Shown here: one piece after another, positions 58,648 through 64,000 of the stretch
Numbering within the stretch: position 1 is the stretch's first letter
Layout: every line of letters begins with the position of its first letter
The notes under the pieces: model-generated
The model's database searches: none
Seen by the model: the letters and a program-made list of their open reading frames with translations, nothing else
Told to the model about the DNA's origin: nothing
From: JASLEW01 sp035544875
GTDB lineage: Bacteria; Acidobacteriota; Thermoanaerobaculia; Multivoradales; UBA5704
Direction: 5' to 3'
DNA: 64,000 bases
Assembly (NCBI GenBank): GCA_035544875.1
Contig: DASZZP010000003.1
Location: 1 to 64,000 of the forward strand
Program-made: the position numbers and the translations under genes

Positions 58648-59195
58648 TTCCCCGCCCCCTTTCCGGCCAGGTCGGCGGTGGCCGCGACTGGCGAAGCGGT
58701 CGGCGCCACGGTGTACGCAGCATCCGCAGCATCGGGTGGAGCGGCAGGTGGCGGCGAGGGCTGCATCGCAGGCGCGCCGGACGCAACTGCGGGCTCGAGC
58801 GAGGCCAGCGAAGCCTCGAGCTCCTCGAGCCGCGAGCGCAGGCTCGACATCTCTTCGCGCGCCCGGCGCACCGGCGCCAGCCGGTCGATCGACGCCTGCA
58901 CCAGGCGGTCGACGCCGTGCTGCACCTGTTCGACGCCGGTATGGACCGCGCGCTCGCCGAGCCGCACCAGGTCGTGCAACAGCTCGCTGGGAAGCGACGA
59001 CGTGCCGCGGCGGCCTTCGTCCAGGATGATCTGGGTGAGGGTCTGCGAGGTCACATCGCCGGCCGTCGCATTGTCGAGGACCCGGACCTCCTGCCCTTCC
59101 CGAATCCAGCCCGCGATCTCCTCGAGCGAGACGTAGCGGCTCTCCTCCGTGTCGTAGAGCTTGCGGCTTTCATAGCGTTTGATGAGCCGGATCAT
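58644..59195 (-). CDS. phaR: polyhydroxyalkanoate synthesis regulator PhaR
   Basis: 183 residues. The first 60 residues, IKRYESRKLYDTEESRYVSLEEIAGWIREGQEVRVLDNATAGDVTSQTLTQIILDE (in parts), are the PhaR DNA-binding domain with its KLYDT signature. The rest is helical and Pro/Ala-rich and would bind granules. PhaR represses phasin genes until PHA granules titrate it. Its promoter contains a palindromic operator, so autoregulation is likely. Confidence 0.93.
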   Translation of the reverse strand: MIRLIKRYESRKLYDTEESRYVSLEEIAGWIREGQEVRVLDNATAGDVTSQTLTQIILDEGRRGTSSLPSELLHDLVRLGERAVHTGVEQVQHGVDRLVQASIDRLAPVRRAREEMSSLRSRLEELEASLASLEPAVASGAPAMQPSPPPAAPPDAADAAYTVAPTASPVAATADLAGKGAGK

Positions 59196-59266
59196 CGGGT
59201 TCTCCTCGCGTCGTTGCTGGCCTGTACGCAGCCCTGTGCCCTTGGGTTCTGCCGCGTACAGACGGA

Positions 59267-59295
59267 ACTTTACCGCACTGCGGCATGCATGTCAA
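59267..59295 (-). promoter_or_regulatory. phaR promoter with palindromic operator in the spacer
   Basis: On the minus strand TTGACA (59295-59290), a 17-bp spacer and TAAAGT (59272-59267) form a strong sigma-70 promoter 70 bp before phaR. The spacer contains CCGCAGTGCGG, a perfect palindrome around one base (59273-59283). A repressor bound there would block RNA polymerase. Confidence 0.65.
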
Positions 59296-59306
59296 GCCCT
59301 TTTTGA

Positions 59307-59317
59307 CGCAGTGCGGC
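59307..59317 (+). promoter_or_regulatory. second copy of the operator-like sequence
   Basis: CGCAGTGCGGC at 59307-59317 repeats the central GCAGTGCGGC of the phaR operator in inverted orientation, about 24 bp from the first site, just upstream of the -35 box. Two sites suggest cooperative binding. Confidence 0.55.
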
Positions 59318-59343
59318 ATACGCGATCCGCCGCGAAAGCGGGT

Positions 59344-60111
59344 CTACTGCTTCTCGACGATCACTTCGACGCGTCGATTCTGTTGCCGGCCCTCGGCGGT
59401 AGCGTTGTCGGCGATCGGATGCGACTTGCCGAAGCCGCGCGGCTTCAGCCGGCTCGCCTCGACGCCGTGACCGGCGAGCCAGCTGCGCACCGCTACGGCG
59501 CGCCGCTCCGACAGCTTCTGGTTGTAGTCCTCCGAGGCGATCGCGTCGGTGTGGCCCTCGAGCCGCACCGGCCGGCCGGGGTAGCTCGCCAGGACCGTTG
59601 AAACCTCCCGGAGCGTGCGCTCGGCGTCGGCACGGACCGTCGCGGAATCGAAATCGAAGAGCACCGAACCGGGCAGTCGGATGATCACCTCCGTCGCCGT
59701 TTCTTCGGCGTTGAGGGTGGCGAGGCGCTGCTGGAGCGAGGCGTCCTTGGCGACCAACGCCGAACCGAAGCCCTCGATGCCCGAGGTGCGATCCACGAGG
59801 GTGGTGATGTCCATCTTCAGCTCGGTGGTCTTGTCGCGATTCCAGTCGGCGGTCGCGACCGACGCCGCGAGCGCCTCGGCCGCCGCCGGCTCGGGGTCCA
59901 CCCACGGCGAGCCGGCGGCGACTGTCGTGTCTCCAGCCGATGAAGCCGGCACGCCGGCAGAGCTCGACGCGGTCGTCGGCGCCGGCTGGCCGCCGAGCTG
60001 GCCCGCGGCAGGCGCGGCGGCGCGGCTCGCCTCGGGCTGCGACGCCGGGTTGCCGCAGCCGGAAACCAGCCCGAGCGCGAGAATCGCGGGTAGTGCTGCC
60101 GGGCGGAGCAT
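59344..60111 (-). CDS. OmpA-family lipoprotein
   Basis: 255 residues from ATG at 60111, two bases after the upstream stop. A lipoprotein signal (ILALGLVSGCGN) gives an acylated cysteine. After an alanine-rich linker, residues about 140-255 are an OmpA peptidoglycan-binding domain: VLFDFDSATVR, LEGHTDAIASEDYNQKLSERRAVAVRSWL and RGFGKSHPIADN. It would anchor the outer membrane to peptidoglycan. Confidence 0.92.
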   Translation of the reverse strand: MLRPAALPAILALGLVSGCGNPASQPEASRAAAPAAGQLGGQPAPTTASSSAGVPASSAGDTTVAAGSPWVDPEPAAAEALAASVATADWNRDKTTELKMDITTLVDRTSGIEGFGSALVAKDASLQQRLATLNAEETATEVIIRLPGSVLFDFDSATVRADAERTLREVSTVLASYPGRPVRLEGHTDAIASEDYNQKLSERRAVAVRSWLAGHGVEASRLKPRGFGKSHPIADNATAEGRQQNRRVEVIVEKQ

Positions 60112-60113
60112 GC

Positions 60114-60593
60114 TCACTTGTCCGTGATCGCCAGGTCTTCGAACGGCTCGGTCTTGCTGAAGAAGACCGTGATCTTCTTGACCTGCGGGGGCGGCGCCGG
60201 GAGCTTCATCCAGTAGCGTTTGGTGGCGCCGGGCTCGATTGCTTCGCTGATGCCCGTCCCCGAACCCGTGTACTCGCTCGCCGACGCCAGGGCGTGCTTT
60301 TCCTTGTCGGTCAGGACGTAGTACTTGGCGCCATGCTCCTGATCCACCGCGTAGGTGGTGGCATGGTCGCTGAGGAGGTCGAAGATGACTTGGATTCTGG
60401 CAGGCCCGTGATTGCGCACCGCCCACTTCACGGTGAGCACGCTGCCCTTGCGCTCCACCGTCATCACGTCGAGCGCGACGCCGCTCCAGTTGGTCTCGGC
60501 GGTGGCGAGCGGCTGCTGCGCCTGGGCCAGGCGCGCGACGGCGAAGAGGATGAAAAAGAAGATGAAAACGGTGCCGAGATACCTGCTCCTCAT
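60114..60593 (-). CDS. secreted hypothetical protein
   Basis: 159 residues from ATG 60593, preceded by AAGGAGGA. Signal peptide (TVFIFFFILFAVARLAQA); the mature part has the beta-rich pattern of DUF4352/telluride-related immunoglobulin folds (VKWAVRNHGPARIQVIFDLLSDHATTYAVDQ). Upstream of and coupled to the OmpA lipoprotein. Confidence 0.75.
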   Translation of the reverse strand: MRSRYLGTVFIFFFILFAVARLAQAQQPLATAETNWSGVALDVMTVERKGSVLTVKWAVRNHGPARIQVIFDLLSDHATTYAVDQEHGAKYYVLTDKEKHALASASEYTGSGTGISEAIEPGATKRYWMKLPAPPPQVKKITVFFSKTEPFEDLAITDK

Positions 60594-61010
60594 GTGGTTT
60601 CCTCCTTCCAAAGAACGTGGCAGGGGAAGTCTCCCAGATGGCTGCCCAGGCGGGCGCTTCGCGCCGCCGCGGGCGCGAAGGCGAGCGGGGACCCCCATGG
60701 CTGGAGCTTCGGCCTTGCGCTGATCATAGCGGAATGCGGCCAGACCTGGGACCCTCCAGGCACGGTGCTGCCCGCCTTTCTCACCGGCTTCCCGCTGCGG
60801 CGGCTCTTCCGGCACTAGCCCCCACCGGCCGTGGCGATCCCCGAGGGATGAAACGGCGCTGCGATGTGGCGGTGGAGGCCTACTCGAAGCATCGATCGGA
60901 TCGCCCCCCGCAACCCCTCGATCCCCTTCCCACCCCTCCGGGGGGGAAGGGGACGCCCCCACCCCTGGCGCACGGACCAATTTCGTCTAGCGCGGCCGCG
61001 AGGAGCGCGG
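60594..61010. other. 417-bp region holding repeat copy B
   Basis: Intergenic between the secreted-protein gene and the ArsA-like gene. Positions 60819-60987 are the interspersed repeat; the rest shows no gene. Confidence 0.5.
60819..60987 (+). repeat. interspersed repeat, copy B (most complete)
   Basis: Begins CCCCCACCGGCCGTGGCGATCC with an ATCCC-CGA-GGGAT palindrome and continues into the 125-bp core shared with copy A (60848-60972) including the C/G-rich hairpin. Copy C at the right edge shares its first 50 bp or so. Intergenic. Confidence 0.85.
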
Positions 61011-62129
61011 CTAGGGGGCGTGGCCGGGCCGCCAGGCGGCCAGGCGGCCGCTGAGGTCGCGGCCCATTGCCGCGAGCTCCGCCAGACCGGTCGGCTCGTC
61101 GGGGCGCAGCGCGAGCTCGATCAGCGGCTGGGAGCTGGCCAGCAGCTGGCGCAGCTCGGCGAGGCCCCGGCGGTCGCGCTCGCCGAGCCAGGCCAGGATC
61201 TCCACCCCGTCCGCAGGGTCGGGCGCCGCCGGCGGCGGTGCGGCCAGGCCGCCGGACGGCGCGGCGGGCCGCGCAGGATGAGGGTGAACGCGGTTGACCA
61301 CGATCGGCCCCAGCTGGTAGCCGGCCTGCTGCAAGCGGCGGGCGAAGAAAAGGGTGTCGGGGTTACGCTCCTCGCCGGGACCGGCGACCAGCACGAACTG
61401 GGTGCGCGGCGAGCGCAGCAGCTCCTCGACCCGCGCGGCGCGCTCGCGGAACCCGGCGTAGAGCGGCGTGAAGGCTTGAAAGAACTCGGCCATGTCGCGC
61501 AGCAGATCGAGTCCGACCACCTCGTCGAGGAAGCGCTCGGCGCGCCGCCCGAGACCCCCCAGGCGCGAGGTCGCCTTGAGGCGCCCGCGCTCGTCGAACC
61601 AGGGACGCAGCGCCACCCGCAAGGCGCCGCTGTCGAGGAAGCCGACGATGCGCGCCGGGGCTTCCAGGAAGTCGAGCGCCTGCCGGGTGGGTGGCGTATC
61701 CAGGATCACCTGTTGATAGCGCCCCTCGGCCACGACTTCGAACAGGCGCTCGACCGCCATGTATTCGAGGATGCCGCCGAGCGTGCCGGAGAGGTGCTCG
61801 TAGAAGCGATTGCCCAGCACGCGCTGCCGCGCCGCCTCATCCGGTGCGTAGCGCTCGATCAGCCGGTCGAAGGTGCGCCGGGCGTCGAGCAGGCTGGCGT
61901 CGAGCTTCCCCGGCGCCGCGAGCGCGACCCGCACCTCGCGCTCGCGCGCCTCCTCCTCGCCCACTCCCAGGGCATCTTTCAGGCGCAGCGACGGGTCGAA
62001 GGTCATGACCAGCGTGTCGCGGCCCGCTTCCGCCGCCGCCACTCCGGCGGCGGCGGCGAGTGTCGTCTTGCCGACCCCGCCCGAGCCGACGAAGATGAGC
62101 AGCGGATGGCGCTCGGAGATCAGGTCCAT
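61011..62129 (-). CDS. ArsA/Get3-family ATPase, second of a pair
   Basis: 372 residues. IFVGSGGVGKTTLAAAAGVAAAEAG is the deviant Walker A (no first lysine), LVMTFDPSLRLKDALGVG switch I region, and VILDTPPTRQALDFLEAP Walker B/switch II. C-terminal half typical of bacterial ArsA-like proteins of unknown cargo. Overlaps its partner by 10 bp. No arsenic genes nearby. Confidence 0.88.
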   Translation of the reverse strand: MDLISERHPLLIFVGSGGVGKTTLAAAAGVAAAEAGRDTLVMTFDPSLRLKDALGVGEEEAREREVRVALAAPGKLDASLLDARRTFDRLIERYAPDEAARQRVLGNRFYEHLSGTLGGILEYMAVERLFEVVAEGRYQQVILDTPPTRQALDFLEAPARIVGFLDSGALRVALRPWFDERGRLKATSRLGGLGRRAERFLDEVVGLDLLRDMAEFFQAFTPLYAGFRERAARVEELLRSPRTQFVLVAGPGEERNPDTLFFARRLQQAGYQLGPIVVNRVHPHPARPAAPSGGLAAPPPAAPDPADGVEILAWLGERDRRGLAELRQLLASSQPLIELALRPDEPTGLAELAAMGRDLSGRLAAWRPGHAP

Positions 62130-63184
62130 CCACCCTCCCCGCCGCCGCCACTACCACCAACATTCCTACCCTCAGTCTCGCCAGCCGCGGGGTCGATCCC
62201 CGCGAGGCGCTTGCGGAGCGCATCGGCCAGCGCCGGACCGCGGCCGAGCGGCAGCAGCGGCAGCTCGATCCGCGGCCCGCTCCAGGCCGCAGCGAGCCGC
62301 GCCAGCTCGCGCTCGTTGAGCGCGCGGCGGTCGCGCCAGAGCGTCCGCAGGTCGTCGCCGTCCGCGGCCGCCGCTTCTTCGGCCTCCGGCGGTGCTGCCG
62401 CAAGAGCGGCGGCGGTCTGATCAGCCGGGCGCGCGGGGGGAGCGCCCGCCCGGGCTTCTGCCGCTCGCTCGGGCGGAAACGGCGGAAAGAGGCCATTGAC
62501 GATCAGCGCCTCGGGCTCGCGGTCGAGCTGCCGGGCAAGGGCCTGCCGGAGCTCGAGCGCCTCCTCGACCGGCATCTCCTCGGCCTGGGTGACGACCACG
62601 ATGCCGCAGCGCCCGGGATCGGCGATGAAGCGGGCGAGCTCTCCGGCCAGCGCGCCGAAAGGGCCGCCGCGGATCACCTCCGAGACCAGCGCCGGAGCGG
62701 AGAGCAGACGCACCCCATGACCGGTCGCGGGAGCGTCGAGCACCACCAGGTCGATCGGCGGCGGCGGCGGCACTCCCGCGGCGGCGCCGGCGCCGCGCAG
62801 CAGGCGCAGGGCGTGGCCGAGGATCGCCAGCTCCTTGAGGCCCGGCGCGCCGGCCGAGAACTGCTCGTAGATCGGGCTCGCCAGGACCCGCCGCAGCAAC
62901 AGCTGCACCCGCAGCCGTTCGCGCACGATCTGGTCGAGCACCTGCCCCGGCTTGAGGTTCTGGACCCAGACCCCAGGCCGGGCCGGGACGATCTCGCCCC
63001 CCGAGGGCGGCACCCCGAGCATCTGGTGCACGTTCTCGCGCGGGTCGACCTCGAGCACCAGCACCCGGCGCCCCGCCGCCGCCAGCGCCAGGCCCAGGGC
63101 TGCCGCGACCGCAGTCTTGCCCACCCCGCCCTTGCCCGTCACCACCACCAGCTGTAAGCGGGCCAGTCGCGCGATGAGCTCCAT
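62120..63184 (-). CDS. ArsA/Get3-family ATPase, first of a pair
   Basis: 354 residues. LVVVTGKGGVGKTAVAAALGLALA is a complete deviant Walker A; VLVLEVDPRENVHQMLG and LVVLDAPATGHGVRLLSAP are the adenine and switch II motifs. Two adjacent ArsA-like genes, one with and one without the first P-loop lysine, may form a heterodimer, as ArsA needs two such sites. Starts in a region divergent to the VapBC-type pair. Confidence 0.9.
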   Translation of the reverse strand: MELIARLARLQLVVVTGKGGVGKTAVAAALGLALAAAGRRVLVLEVDPRENVHQMLGVPPSGGEIVPARPGVWVQNLKPGQVLDQIVRERLRVQLLLRRVLASPIYEQFSAGAPGLKELAILGHALRLLRGAGAAAGVPPPPPIDLVVLDAPATGHGVRLLSAPALVSEVIRGGPFGALAGELARFIADPGRCGIVVVTQAEEMPVEEALELRQALARQLDREPEALIVNGLFPPFPPERAAEARAGAPPARPADQTAAALAAAPPEAEEAAAADGDDLRTLWRDRRALNERELARLAAAWSGPRIELPLLPLGRGPALADALRKRLAGIDPAAGETEGRNVGGSGGGGEGGWT

Positions 63185-63243
63185 GGCGGGGCCTGACTAT
63201 AGCCGACCCGGCACGGGCGCCAAGCCGGGCGGCGCGGCTACTT

Positions 63244-63261
63244 GACTCATGGGGATGAGTC
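63244..63261. promoter_or_regulatory. inverted repeat upstream of the RHH-type antitoxin gene
   Basis: GACTCAT (63244-63250), GGGG, ATGAGTC (63255-63261): perfect seven-base arms. A further ATGAGT half-site overlaps the start codon (63277). It overlaps TTGACT, a possible -35. This is a good candidate operator for autorepression. Confidence 0.55.
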
Positions 63262-63276
63262 GATCAGACTACCATT

Positions 63277-63534
63277 ATGAGTAAGCGTCTACAGGTTCTG
63301 CTCGAAGAGGACGAGTTGCGCGAGATTCAAAGCGCCGCACACAGGGAGCGCCTGACGGTTGCCGAATGGGTGCGCCAGGCCCTGCGCGAGGTGCGTCGCC
63401 AGCGGCCGCGGTCGAGCCTCGAGCGCAAGCGCGACGCGATCCGCAAGGCACTTGAATACGCAGCTCCGACGGCTGACATCGCCCAGATGCTGGCCGAGAT
63501 CGAGCGCGGTTACCAGGCAGGGACGCCGGAGTGA
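63277..63534 (+). CDS. ribbon-helix-helix-type antitoxin of a PIN toxin
   Basis: 85 residues. RLQVLLEEDELREIQSAAHRERLTVAEWVRQALRE is a CopG/ribbon-helix-helix-like DNA-binding N-terminus; the C-terminal segment (IAQMLAEIERGYQ) would bind the toxin. GTGA overlap with the toxin gene. Confidence 0.85.
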   Translation: MSKRLQVLLEEDELREIQSAAHRERLTVAEWVRQALREVRRQRPRSSLERKRDAIRKALEYAAPTADIAQMLAEIERGYQAGTPE

Positions 63535-63929
63535 TCTTCGTCGACTCGAATATCCCGATGTATCTGATCGGCCGCGCTCACCCCAACAAGGAGGGAGCGC
63601 GACGCCTGCTCGAAGGAGCGGCGGTCGCCGGCGAGCGGCTGGTCACCAATGCCGAGGTCTTGCAGGAGATCCTTCATCGCTACGACGCCTTGGGCCAGCG
63701 GCAATGGATTCAGCCGGCCTTCGACGCTCTGCTTGGGGTCGTTGATGAAGTGCTGCCGGTCGAGCTCGCCGACCTCGAGCGAGCCAAGAACCTGCTCCAT
63801 TCCACCGGCCGCCTCTCGGCTCGCGACGCCCTTCACCTGGCGGTCATGCAGCGCTACGGAATCGCCACCATCATGACCTACGACGCAGGCTTCGACGGTC
63901 TCGCTGGCGTAGGGCGCCTGAGCACCTAA
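63531..63929 (+). CDS. PIN-domain ribonuclease toxin
   Basis: 132 residues from GTG overlapping the antitoxin stop. MIFVDSNIPMYLIG, TNAEVLQEIL, SARDALHLAVMQ and IMTYDAGFD contribute the four acidic residues of the PIN active site. A VapC-like ribonuclease neutralised by the upstream protein. Confidence 0.9.
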   Translation: MIFVDSNIPMYLIGRAHPNKEGARRLLEGAAVAGERLVTNAEVLQEILHRYDALGQRQWIQPAFDALLGVVDEVLPVELADLERAKNLLHSTGRLSARDALHLAVMQRYGIATIMTYDAGFDGLAGVGRLST

Positions 63930-63948
63930 ATATGCGGTCGATCTAGAG

Positions 63949-64000
63949 TCCCCACCGGTTGTGCCAATCCCCGAGGGATAAAACGGCGCTGCGATGGGGC
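63949..64000 (+). repeat. interspersed repeat, copy C (cut by window end)
   Basis: TCCCCACCGG...ATCCCCGAGGGATAAAACGGCGCTGCGATG, matching the first part of copy B with a few changes. The rest lies outside the window. Confidence 0.75.

Noticed and set aside
60830..60860. CRISPR repeat-like ATCCCCGAGGGATGAAAC
   Set aside because: One copy per locus, followed by the same unique sequence each time; no spacers or cas genes. Treated as an interspersed repeat.

Overview
The window reads as a chromosomal segment of a high-GC, Gram-negative bacterium, most likely an acidobacterium of the Thermoanaerobaculia/Holophagae type. The clues are duplicated orphan ABC permeases (ADOP/MacB type) beside a PadR regulator, an ECF sigma factor of the PF07638 type, giant secreted FG-GAP proteins, a KirBac channel, paired ArsA-like ATPases and a polyhydroxyalkanoate (PHA) granule cluster. 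Taxonomy is inferred from gene content only.

Region 1 (about 1-19.5 kb) is a visibly less GC-rich genomic island. It holds a partial ECF sigma factor, two translationally coupled secreted proteins (the second a 1591-residue FG-GAP protein), a small membrane protein, a VirD4/HerA-like DNA-translocation ATPase with a C-terminal nuclease-like domain, a large serine recombinase, a VapBC pair, a nucleotidyltransferase and a small membrane protein. Inside it, at 7.7-12.3 kb, lies the most AT-rich part: a compact five-gene minus-strand operon encoding a deoxynucleoside-kinase-like P-loop protein, a 2H phosphoesterase, a PHP phosphoesterase with a C-terminal region that resembles a RelA/SpoT synthetase, a three-helix membrane protein like Pycsar/SLATT effectors, and a CysC-like P-loop kinase. 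It sits between two diverged direct repeats made from the 3' end of the membrane-protein gene and the 5' end of the ATPase gene. I consider this cargo the best candidate for an undescribed nucleotide-signalling or RNA-repair defence system.

Region 2 (19.5-31 kb) is core chromosome: a minus-strand run recO, glyQ, glyS, a Phd/YefM antitoxin, ppdK and a methyltransferase that seems to start at CTG inside the ppdK stop codon, then a KirBac channel, an alpha/beta hydrolase and a secreted protein. Region 3 (31-46.7 kb) carries a nucleotidyltransferase-like protein with an apparent AUU start, a PadR-ADOP pair and a second ADOP permease, TonB-domain and zinc-ribbon membrane proteins, an M14 peptidase, a frameshifted response regulator with its histidine kinase, and a TPR protein that meets a fragment of a secreted protein head-to-head at a probable breakpoint.

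Region 4 (46.7-53.6 kb) is a 2-oxoacid dehydrogenase operon (E3, E1 alpha, E1 beta, E2, cupin) with a metallo-beta-lactamase-fold hydrolase upstream. Region 5 (53.7-64 kb) has a fatty-acid desaturase, small hypothetical genes, a PHA granule operon (phaR, two phasins, patatin) whose promoter contains a palindromic operator, an OmpA lipoprotein operon, two ArsA-like ATPases and a second VapBC-type pair. A 125-bp interspersed repeat occurs at 42.5 and 60.8 kb, with the start of a third copy at the right edge.
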